Translations under genes and position numbers: made by a program
DNA from: Alphaproteobacteria bacterium
GTDB taxonomy: Bacteria; Pseudomonadota; Alphaproteobacteria; ATCC43930; CGMCC-115725
Direction: 5' to 3'
Length of the DNA stretch: 33,471 nt
Assembly: GCA_019240125.1 (NCBI GenBank)
Contig: JAFAYW010000056.1
Location: forward strand, 1-33,471
The notes under the pieces: model-generated
Databases searched by the model: none
Told to the model about the DNA's origin: nothing
The model's input: only the letters and a program-made list of their open reading frames with translations
Shown: in pieces, positions 17,451-24,602 of the stretch
Position numbering within the stretch: the stretch's first letter is position 1
Layout of the letters: every line of letters starts with the position of its first letter

Positions 17451-18490
17451 GCCACGGCCTTCCGGCGCGCGACCGCCTCGGCCGCCGCGACGCGCTTGTC
17501 ACGCCGCGCCTGTACCAGCCCGACAATGCCGTTCGGCGCGATAATCACGAACCCGATCAGCAGCAACCCGACAATCAACAGGTTGAGGGCGGACGAAATC
17601 GTCACAGTCGCGAGCTGCTGGATCGTGCCGAGCAACACCGCACCGATCACTGGCCCGACCCAGCTTGTCATCCCACCGACAACCGGCATCGCCACGCTGT
17701 TGACGGCATAAGCGAGGTTGAAGCTCGAGGTCGGGTCGAGATAGGTCACGTAGTATGGCAGCGGCGCACCCGCCATGCCCATCAGAGCGCCGCTCAGGGT
17801 TGTCGCAATGAGCTTGAGCCGCAACGTCGGAACACCGCCGGCCTCGGCCGCCTGCTCATCGTCGCGAATCGCCGCGAAGCCGAGACCCAGCTGCGATCGT
17901 TCGATGGTACGCGCGATGCTCACCGACACGACCGTCAAGACGATCATCAGCGTGTAGAGATACTGGATGTAGCCGCCACCGAGCGGGGCATTCGCCGGGC
18001 GGATGATGTAGATGCCGCGCGACCCGCCGACATAGTCCCAATTGACGATCAGCGTCTGCACGACGATCGCCAAGGCGAGCGTCGCAATTGCGAAGAACAC
18101 GCCACGCAGGCGCAGGCTCAGATAGCCCGTCCCTAGTCCGACCAGACCCGAGACGGCACCCCCAACGACGATCATGACCGGCAACGGAATGCCGGGGGTC
18201 GTGATGCCGAACCAGCTCTGCGTCAGCGCCGGCATTTTGTGCAGGACGACGGAGCTGTAGGCGCCGAGCGCGAAAAACGCGCCGGTGCCGAAATTGGTGT
18301 ACCCGGTATAGCCGCCGAGAATGTTCCAGGCGGTCGCCAGCACGATGTACTGGAGCACCACGTAAGCGGCGAAAAAGAAGTATTCGTTGGTGACCGTGAA
18401 GCGGCTCAGCAGGATGATCGCGAGACCGACCGCCGCCGCGAGGAGCCAGAAAGCCCCGGTTGAAACGCCACGCATGCCCCCGCCACCCAT
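17447..18490 (-). CDS. livM: Branched-chain amino acid-type ABC transporter permease LivM
   Basis: This 347-residue inner-membrane permease has the LivM hallmark segments: GYTGYTNFGTGAFFALGAY early, the GLGFAAIRDDEQAAEAGG cytoplasmic loop that contacts the ATPase, and GGMTSWVGPVIGA late. It has roughly eight to ten hydrophobic helices. The start is the ATG at 18490, sharing one base with the livH stop (TGATG). The frame stays open upstream to 18667, but that stretch is a charged, non-membrane sequence read from the livH 3' end and is not believed. It forms the channel with LivH. Confidence 0.92.
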   Translation of the reverse strand: MGGGGMRGVSTGAFWLLAAAVGLAIILLSRFTVTNEYFFFAAYVVLQYIVLATAWNILGGYTGYTNFGTGAFFALGAYSSVVLHKMPALTQSWFGITTPGIPLPVMIVVGGAVSGLVGLGTGYLSLRLRGVFFAIATLALAIVVQTLIVNWDYVGGSRGIYIIRPANAPLGGGYIQYLYTLMIVLTVVSVSIARTIERSQLGLGFAAIRDDEQAAEAGGVPTLRLKLIATTLSGALMGMAGAPLPYYVTYLDPTSSFNLAYAVNSVAMPVVGGMTSWVGPVIGAVLLGTIQQLATVTISSALNLLIVGLLLIGFVIIAPNGIVGLVQARRDKRVAAAEAVARRKAVA

Positions 18491-19368
18491 CACGTCCGTC
18501 CCAGCAGGCCGGAGGGTCTCCACGCCAGCGTGATCAACAGAAACCCGAACGCTACGGCGGGCGACCATGAGGGGCCGTAGAACGTCGCGGTGATGCTCTC
18601 GACGACGCCGATCAGGATCGCCGCGGCCACCATGCCGGGTAAGCTCGTCATACCGCCGAGCACGCAAATCGCAAAGATGCGCCCGATATAGTCACGCCCG
18701 ATCGATGGCTCGACGGGCTGGATAATGATCAGGAACGTGCCAGCCAGCGCGCAGGTCGCCGTCGAGATGCCGTAGGCAATCTGTTTGATGGTGGTCGGGT
18801 TGGCTGCCATCAGCTGCAAGGCGACGCGATCCTGCGAAACCGCGAGTATCGCGCGCCCGATAAAGCTGCGCGTTAGGTAGAGCTGCAGCAGGCCAATCAT
18901 TACCAGCGACACGACGAAGGGGACCAGCATGCGCAACGGCAGGTCGAACATGCCAAAGTGCAGGCTCGGCCCGATATAGGGTGCTTCAACGAACCGGTAA
19001 TCGACCCCGAAGATCAAGATCAACGAGACCTCGCCGACAAAAAGCAGGCCGAAGAAGAAAGCCAGCCCCTGGATTGATTGCTGCCCGCGGGTCTCGAACG
19101 CATGATGGTACAGGCGGTAGATAGCCATCCCGATCACGAAAAACACAGGGGTCATGATGAACCCGATCAGGATCGGATCCAGCCCGAAAGACGAATTGAC
19201 GATATACGCGGCGTAGGAGCCGAACAGAATGAAGGCTGGCTGCGCGATATTGGCGATGTCGAGCATCCCGAATGAGATCGTGATGCCGACAGTCACCGCC
19301 GCGTAGAAGCCGCCGAGCAAGACGCCCGCGACGATCGCGTTTATCAGCAGATCGAGGGAAACAACCAT
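18490..19368 (-). CDS. livH: Branched-chain amino acid-type ABC transporter permease LivH
   Basis: This 292-residue permease is the first gene of the liv operon. LivH landmarks are an N-terminal NAIVAGVLLGGFYAAVTVG segment, then SFGMLDIANIAQPAFILFG, the loop with AVSQDRVALQLMAANP, and the later GGMTSLPGMVAAAILIG. The start is the ATG at 19368. The 293-nt gap before the divergent oxidoreductase gene should hold its promoter. No substrate-binding protein gene follows or precedes the cluster in this window. Confidence 0.92.
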   Translation of the reverse strand: MVVSLDLLINAIVAGVLLGGFYAAVTVGITISFGMLDIANIAQPAFILFGSYAAYIVNSSFGLDPILIGFIMTPVFFVIGMAIYRLYHHAFETRGQQSIQGLAFFFGLLFVGEVSLILIFGVDYRFVEAPYIGPSLHFGMFDLPLRMLVPFVVSLVMIGLLQLYLTRSFIGRAILAVSQDRVALQLMAANPTTIKQIAYGISTATCALAGTFLIIIQPVEPSIGRDYIGRIFAICVLGGMTSLPGMVAAAILIGVVESITATFYGPSWSPAVAFGFLLITLAWRPSGLLGRT

Positions 19369-19661
19369 GATGCCGCAGCGCCTAGCGTTGAGACGACGGT
19401 CTCGGAAGGCGCACCCAGATCGGATGCGCGGCGGTCGGCAACATGCTGGCGTTCCCCCTCACTTCTTCTCGCTCAGCATCGCCGCTCGAGTGCAGCATTA
19501 TTAGATCAGCAACCGGGCGCGCTGAGAAGCGGCGATGAAGTCGCAATGCTAAGGTTGATGTGGTTATTGCGGCGCGCGCGGCGACACAGCAAATTCGCTG
19601 GCACCTGCCGCGCCTTTCTGCGCCGCATCGTTCTCAACGAGGTCTCGGAGATCAAGCCTTC
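19369..19661. promoter_or_regulatory. Divergent intergenic region with inverted repeats
   Basis: This 293-nt gap between livH and the molybdenum-hydroxylase operon has no supported gene. A 10-bp perfect inverted repeat, CATCGCCGCT (19477-19486) and AGCGGCGATG (19528-19537), has a 41-nt spacer. A 5-bp inverted repeat GAGAC/GTCTC with a 4-nt loop sits at 19390-19403, about 22 nt before livH. These may be operator sites. No promoter boxes are convincing. A minus-strand reading frame of about 38 codons here has no support. Confidence 0.45.
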
Positions 19662-21965
19662 ATGAGCCTTCCGTTTGTGCCGCGGGATGAGGATTTGAAG
19701 CTGCTGACCGGCGCCGGTCGTTTCTGCGACGATGCGCGCGGCAACGGCGAGGCCCATGCCGTCTTTGTCCGGTCGCCGCATGCGTTTGCGGCGATCCGCG
19801 GCATCGATAGCACGGCCGCCAAGGCCTCGCGGGGGGTGCTGGCGGTACTGACGGCGGCGGAGATGACGGCGGCCGGCGTCGGCAATGTGACATTGGCGGC
19901 ACCAGTTCCCAACGGCGCCAGCCTCGTCGTACCGCACCGGCCGGCATTGGCGGGCGAGGCTGTACGGCATGTCGGCGAGCCGGTCGCGCTGATAGTGGCG
20001 GAGAGCGAGGGCGCGGCGCGCGATGCCGCCGACCTGGTCGAAGTCGATTATGAGGTGCGCGAATCCGTCACCGACGTTGCGGCGGCTATCAGGCCAGCGG
20101 CGGCCCAGCTGTGGCCGCAGGCGCCCGGTAATATCGCGCTCGACTGGCCGGGTTTTGTCGACGACGCGGGAACGCGCGCCGAGCGCCAGCGAATCTTCGC
20201 CGAGGCGGCGCATGTCGCACGGGTTCGGCTGATCAACCAGCGCATCGTGATGGCGCCGATGGAGCCGCGCGCGGCTCTGGCCAGCTATGATGCCGGTTCC
20301 GATCGCTACGTGCTTGCCTGCGCCTCGCAGAGCACCTTTGTGTTGCGGCAGCATCTGGCGCAATGCCTTGGCGTCGGTGCCGAGGGGATCCGTGTCGTCA
20401 GCGGCGATGTGGGTGGTGCCTTTGGCATGCGCACCTCGGGTTATCCTGAATACCCGGCGCTGCTGGTGGCGGCTAAGCAAGTCGGGCGGCCGGTGCGCTG
20501 GCTCGGCACCCGCTCGGAAGGCTTTGTCATCGACAATCAGGCGCGCGACACGGTGATCGAGGGCGCTCTCGCTCTCGATCGTAGCGGCCGGTTCCTCGCG
20601 CTTGAGGTCGACGTACTGGCGGCGATGGGCGCCTATGTAACCTCGCACGGCGCCTTTATCGCGACCGCCAATTTCGCACGCTGCCTGCCCTGCATGTACG
20701 ACATCGACCAGATCGGCATGCGCTTTCGTTGCGTCTTCACCAACACCGTGCCAACCGGACCTTATCGCGGCGCGGGGCGGCCGGAGGCGAATTATTGTGT
20801 CGAACGGCTGGTCGATGCGGCGGCAAGACTCACCGGCATCGACCGGCTCGAATTGCGCCGTCGCAACCTGATTCCGCCCGACCGCATTCCCTATAAGACG
20901 GCAGTTGGCACGACCTATGACAGCGGCGATTTCCCGGCCCTGTTCGAGGACACTCTGGAGCGCGCCGATGTCGTCCGGTTCAAGGAGCGCGCCCGTGCCT
21001 CCGAGGCGCGCGGCAAGCGGCGCGGGCTCGGCATCTCCTGCTTTCTCGAGATTGCCGGCGGCCAGCCCGGCGAGGGTGCGGCGATCGGTTTTCCCGGCGA
21101 GAGCAAATTGCTGCTGACGATCGGGGTGCAGGCAAGCGGCCAGGGACATCGCACCTTGTATCGGCGCCTCGCGGCGGAACGGCTCGGCATCCCGATCGAC
21201 GCTATCACGGTCGAGCATGGCGACAGCGACGACGGGGTCCCAAGTGCCGGCGCAGTTGCTTCGCGCGCCACGATGTCGGTCGGCGGCGCGGTTTACCGCG
21301 CGATCGATCTGGTTATCGAGAAAGGCCGCCGGGTTGCTGCGCATGTGCTGGAGGCCGCCGAGGCTGATATCGAATACCGTGACGGAATTTTCGAGATCGG
21401 CGGCACCGATCGCCGCGTACCGCTGTTCGAGTTGGCCGACCGCGCCCGCGCGCTGGTGCGCGAGGGGATCATGCCGGACGACCTCGACACACGCACGACG
21501 TACGACGCGGCTCCGACCTTCCCCAATGGCGTCCACGTCGCGGAGGTCGAGATCGATCCGGACACCGGACATGTCGATCTCGCCTCGTATATTGCGGTCG
21601 ATGATTGCGGCCGGGTCCTGCAGCCGGTGCTGGTGGAAGGCCAGGTGCAGGGCGGGATTGCGCAAGGCGCCGGCCAGGCATTGCTTGAATGGGGTTATTA
21701 TGACGATGGCAGCGGCCAGTTGTTGGCCGGTTCATTCATGGACTACGCAATGCCGCGCGCCGCCGACCTGCCCGACCTCGTCAGCGAAACACGGCCCGTG
21801 CCGTCGCCAACCAACGCGCTTGGCGTGAAGGGTGTCGGCGAAGCCGGCACCACCGCCTCGCTCGCCGCGATCATGAGCGCCGTTGCCGACGCCTTGCCGG
21901 AGGCGCCCGAACTCGACATGCCGGCAACTCCGGAGCGGGTATGGCGCGCCCTGTCGCGGACCTGA
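19662..21965 (+). CDS. Xanthine dehydrogenase-family molybdopterin-binding large subunit
   Basis: This 767-residue protein corresponds to the molybdenum-cofactor subunit of molybdenum hydroxylases (xanthine dehydrogenase, aldehyde oxidase, CoxL-like). It has the substrate-pocket loop PTGPYRGAGRPEANY (364-378), the form-II type AYRGAGR pattern as opposed to the CO-oxidising AYxCSFR. The catalytic Glu727 is in GVGEAGT near the C-terminus. It therefore probably hydroxylates an aldehyde or N-heterocycle, not CO. The start is the ATG opening MSLPFVPRDED, where family members begin; the frame is open to 19560 but that extension is not believable. No small [2Fe-2S] or medium FAD subunit gene is adjacent. 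The 3' end overlaps the first chromate-transporter half by 25 nt. Confidence 0.92.
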   Translation: MSLPFVPRDEDLKLLTGAGRFCDDARGNGEAHAVFVRSPHAFAAIRGIDSTAAKASRGVLAVLTAAEMTAAGVGNVTLAAPVPNGASLVVPHRPALAGEAVRHVGEPVALIVAESEGAARDAADLVEVDYEVRESVTDVAAAIRPAAAQLWPQAPGNIALDWPGFVDDAGTRAERQRIFAEAAHVARVRLINQRIVMAPMEPRAALASYDAGSDRYVLACASQSTFVLRQHLAQCLGVGAEGIRVVSGDVGGAFGMRTSGYPEYPALLVAAKQVGRPVRWLGTRSEGFVIDNQARDTVIEGALALDRSGRFLALEVDVLAAMGAYVTSHGAFIATANFARCLPCMYDIDQIGMRFRCVFTNTVPTGPYRGAGRPEANYCVERLVDAAARLTGIDRLELRRRNLIPPDRIPYKTAVGTTYDSGDFPALFEDTLERADVVRFKERARASEARGKRRGLGISCFLEIAGGQPGEGAAIGFPGESKLLLTIGVQASGQGHRTLYRRLAAERLGIPIDAITVEHGDSDDGVPSAGAVASRATMSVGGAVYRAIDLVIEKGRRVAAHVLEAAEADIEYRDGIFEIGGTDRRVPLFELADRARALVREGIMPDDLDTRTTYDAAPTFPNGVHVAEVEIDPDTGHVDLASYIAVDDCGRVLQPVLVEGQVQGGIAQGAGQALLEWGYYDDGSGQLLAGSFMDYAMPRAADLPDLVSETRPVPSPTNALGVKGVGEAGTTASLAAIMSAVADALPEAPELDMPATPERVWRALSRT

Positions 21966-22537
21966 TCGCGACGCCATCCGGCGTGTCGGGCGCTGACGCT
22001 TCGGTCGGGTTGTGGCGGATATTTTCGGTCTTTCTGCGATTGGGCAGCACCAGTTTCGGCGGCGGCACAGCCGGCTGGCTGCACCGCGACATTGTCTTGC
22101 GGCGCGGCTGGATCGACGAGGCGGATTTTATCCGCATGCTGTCATTGGGGCAGGTTTTACCGGGTGCCAACGGCATCAAGATGACCGTCCTGATCGGGCA
22201 GCGCCTGCGCGGCGTGCTGGGCGCTCTCGCGGCATTGTTCGGGCTGCTCGCCGGTCCGTTCGTCATTGTCCTGGCACTGGGCGCAATATACGCGCGGCTC
22301 AGCGGCATCGCGCTCCTGCACCACATGTTGGATGGTGCCGCCGCCGCAGTCATCGGCCTGACGTTGGCGACCGGGCTGCGCGCCGCTGGCCAGGGGTCGC
22401 CGGGCGCCACCGGACTGGCATTCACCGCCGTAACCGTGTTCTGCGTCGGCGTGTTGCGTTGGCCGATGCTGCCGGTGCTTGTCGTCCTGGCACCGCTCAG
22501 CATCGGGCTGGCCTGGCGCCAACCGCGGAGCGGCTAG
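21941..22537 (+). CDS. Chromate transporter, first half (CHR domain)
   Basis: This 198-residue membrane protein is one of the two short-chain CHR halves that together equal ChrA. The family signature FLRLGSTSFGGGTAGWLHRDIV opens it, followed by SLGQVLPGANGIKM and several hydrophobic helices. In characterised systems, paired half-proteins of this kind export chromate or related oxyanions. The ATG at 21941 lies inside the end of the upstream oxidoreductase gene in another frame (25-nt overlap). An internal start is possible, since about 20 residues precede the CHR domain. The second half starts directly at the next base after its stop. Confidence 0.9.
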   Translation: MARPVADLIATPSGVSGADASVGLWRIFSVFLRLGSTSFGGGTAGWLHRDIVLRRGWIDEADFIRMLSLGQVLPGANGIKMTVLIGQRLRGVLGALAALFGLLAGPFVIVLALGAIYARLSGIALLHHMLDGAAAAVIGLTLATGLRAAGQGSPGATGLAFTAVTVFCVGVLRWPMLPVLVVLAPLSIGLAWRQPRSG

Positions 22538-23077
22538 ATGCGCGAGGGAATCGGCGCGACGCTTCTCGCACTGATCGCGGTGTTCGCGCCGCTTTCGCTA
22601 CTGTCGTTTGGTGGCAGCAACGCGGTTATGGCCGATATTGCGCAGCAAACAATCAACATCCATCACTGGACGACCGAGCGCGAATTCGCGGATCTGTTCG
22701 CGCTGTCCCGGGCGGCCCCCGGACCCGGCTCGATGCTGACGGCGCTGATCGGCTGGAAGGTGGCCGGGGTTGCCGGCGCCTTGACCGCGACCCTGGCGCT
22801 TTACGCACCGGGCGCCATCCTGGTCTTCGCGGTGTCGCGCGTCTGGTATCGCTGGCGCGGCTCGCGTTGGCACAGCGCGGTTGAGCGCGGCCTGGCACCG
22901 ATCGCCGCCGGCCTCTTCCTGTCGGGTGGCCTCGCGCTGTTGCGGGCCGAGCCGGCAGGTTGGCCGGTCTGGGCCGCCGCCGCGCTTACTACTGTGGTTC
23001 TGCTGCGTTGGCCTAAGCTCAACCCGCTGCTATTGCTGCTGGCCGGCGCCCTTCTCTTTGCCGTGGTTCCGGTTTGA
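22538..23077 (+). CDS. Chromate transporter, second half (CHR domain)
   Basis: This 179-residue membrane protein is the partner of the preceding gene. It has the CHR pattern FAPLSLLSFGGSNAVMADI followed by FADLFALSRAAPGPGSML, then about five hydrophobic helices. It is in the arrangement expected for a split short-chain chromate transporter of two antiparallel halves. It starts immediately after the preceding TAG, and its TGA shares one base with the ATG of the CoA-transferase-like gene. Whether the substrate is chromate or another oxyanion such as sulfate or molybdate is not known. Molybdate would fit the molybdenum enzyme upstream, but that is speculation. Confidence 0.9.
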   Translation: MREGIGATLLALIAVFAPLSLLSFGGSNAVMADIAQQTINIHHWTTEREFADLFALSRAAPGPGSMLTALIGWKVAGVAGALTATLALYAPGAILVFAVSRVWYRWRGSRWHSAVERGLAPIAAGLFLSGGLALLRAEPAGWPVWAAAALTTVVLLRWPKLNPLLLLLAGALLFAVVPV

Positions 23078-24345
23078 TGAAGACGCCCCGGACGATCACA
23101 CCGGCGCAACTCGATTTCGCGCGGCTGATCCGCGGGGGCGAAACGGTCGGCTGGGCCGAGGCCACGGCGGAGCCGATATTTCTGACACACGCGCTAAGCG
23201 AGCAGGCGGCGCGCTGCCCGCGCTTCCGGGTATTCTTCGCGCTGAACCTCGCGAACGCCTTCGCCGCCGACCATGCGAATGTGACGGTGACGGCGTTTGG
23301 CGGCGGTTCGGCTGGGCGACGCTTTTTTGCAAATGGCGCCGGCAATGTCATCCCGGGCAATATATCGGATCTCTGCGGCCTGATCGCGGCGGGCCAGCCG
23401 CGCATCGATGTCGTGCTATTGCAGGTGACCGGACCGGATACCGAGGGTCGCTACAATGTCGGCGTGGGCATCGAGTGCCTGCGCGAGATGATCGCCGGCG
23501 CCCGGCTGGTCATCGCCCAAGTCAATCCGGAACTGCCCTGGACCGGTGGCGACACCCTGATCGACGGCGAGTGCATCGACTTGCTCGTGCCGGCGGCGCA
23601 TCCGGTGTTTGAGGTAGCGGCGCGCGAAATCGGCTTAGTGGAGCGCGCGATAGCAGGGCATGTCGCCCGGCTCGTGCCCGATATGGCGACAATCGAACTC
23701 GGCATCGGCCTCATTCCCGAGGCGGTGACAGCCGCCCTTGCTGACAAGCGCGGACTCGGCGTCCATTCCGGCGCGGTCGGCGATGGTATCGCCGCGCTGA
23801 TGCAGGCGGGGGTCATAGACAATCGGCATAAGGAGATCGATGCCGGCCTAACCGTCGCGACAATGCTGATGGGAACAAAGCGGCTCTATGATTACGCCAA
23901 CCGCAACGAGCGGATCGCCATCCGTTCGCCCTGCTATACGCATGACGCCGTCGTGCTGGGCAACTTTCACCGCTTTATCGCGATCAATTCGGCGCTCGAG
24001 GTGGACCTGACCGGACAAGTTAACGCGGAGACCGCGCAAGGGCGAAATATCGGCCTTACGGGCGGCCAGATGGATTTCGTCCGCGCCGCCAACCGCGCGC
24101 CTGAGGGGCGCTCGATCATCGCGCTGCCCGCGACCAGCCGCGACCGGCGGCATTCCCGCATCGTCGCGCGCCTTCCCGATGGCGTCGTCACCACGCCGCG
24201 CGCCGACGCCGACTGCATCGTCACCGAGCATGGGATCGCCGAATTACGCGGTCGCACCCTTGCCGAGCGCGCCCGCGCGCTGATCGCGATTGCCGACCCG
24301 GAATTTCGCCCGGCCCTTGAACAGGCCAGCGAACGGTTGTTGTAG
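23077..24345 (+). CDS. Acetyl-CoA hydrolase/transferase family protein with substituted catalytic Glu
   Basis: This 422-residue protein matches the acetyl-CoA hydrolase/4-hydroxybutyrate CoA-transferase family. Landmarks are ELGIGLIPEAV, INSALEVDLTGQVNAE, GLTGGQMDFVRAA and the C-terminal VTEHGIAELRGRTLAERARALI. In family members with known chemistry the catalytic Glu lies in an H(T/S)E motif. Here the same place reads GVHSGAVGDG, with Gly232 where Glu is expected. It may therefore use another mechanism or be a hydrolase-like relative. The start is the ATG at 23077, sharing a base with the previous TGA. It is the last gene of the plus-strand operon with the molybdenum hydroxylase and chromate-transporter halves. 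Confidence 0.88.
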   Translation: MKTPRTITPAQLDFARLIRGGETVGWAEATAEPIFLTHALSEQAARCPRFRVFFALNLANAFAADHANVTVTAFGGGSAGRRFFANGAGNVIPGNISDLCGLIAAGQPRIDVVLLQVTGPDTEGRYNVGVGIECLREMIAGARLVIAQVNPELPWTGGDTLIDGECIDLLVPAAHPVFEVAAREIGLVERAIAGHVARLVPDMATIELGIGLIPEAVTAALADKRGLGVHSGAVGDGIAALMQAGVIDNRHKEIDAGLTVATMLMGTKRLYDYANRNERIAIRSPCYTHDAVVLGNFHRFIAINSALEVDLTGQVNAETAQGRNIGLTGGQMDFVRAANRAPEGRSIIALPATSRDRRHSRIVARLPDGVVTTPRADADCIVTEHGIAELRGRTLAERARALIAIADPEFRPALEQASERLL

Positions 24346-24591
24346 CTATCTCCGACGACGCGGCCGCGTTAGCCTGGGTATCATGCCCTCGCTCGCTGGT
24401 AGCGGCGTTACACCTTCCGGCAAGCAGGAGGTCAGCTCCGCTCGCTCGGCGTCGAGCGCATCGATCGCGCGCTGCGCCAGCTGAGCCTCTTCGAACAAAA
24501 ACGACGACATGGCCCGATCGTAATCGGCGACGTGCCTCGCGCGCTCACTGGCGATCGCGGCGAGGCGGGTATCATTGCCGTCGGCAGCCAC
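24346..24591 (-). CDS. Hypothetical small protein downstream of glnD
   Basis: This is an 81-residue frame starting with GTG 11 nt after the glnD stop and ending exactly at the convergent stop of the CoA-transferase-like gene. The sequence is Ala/Glu/Arg-rich and probably helical in its first 55 residues (ASERARHVADYDRAM and AQRAIDALDAERAEL), then a Pro-rich and Arg-rich tail. I do not recognise a family. The ribosome binding site is poor (GAAGGCGGG), and a later in-frame ATG could shorten it. It may be a real operon member or a chance frame. Confidence 0.42.
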   Translation of the reverse strand: MAADGNDTRLAAIASERARHVADYDRAMSSFLFEEAQLAQRAIDALDAERAELTSCLPEGVTPLPASEGMIPRLTRPRRRR

Positions 24592-24602
24592 CCCGCCTTC
24601 GC

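Noticed and set aside
18491..18667. N-terminal extension of livM
   Set aside because: It would overlap livH, is charged, and lacks any membrane or signal character. The one-base TGATG overlap at 18490 is the natural start.
19444..19505. Remnant of a substrate-binding protein gene upstream of livH
   Set aside because: A reading ending in MLSEKK-like codons was looked at, but the frame has a stop a short way upstream and nothing resembles a binding protein.
19506..21665. 719-codon open frame on the minus strand
   Set aside because: It lies fully opposite the molybdenum-hydroxylase gene, which has clear family motifs. The minus-strand protein is His/Arg/Asp-rich with no recognisable domain, as expected for an antisense frame in GC-rich DNA.
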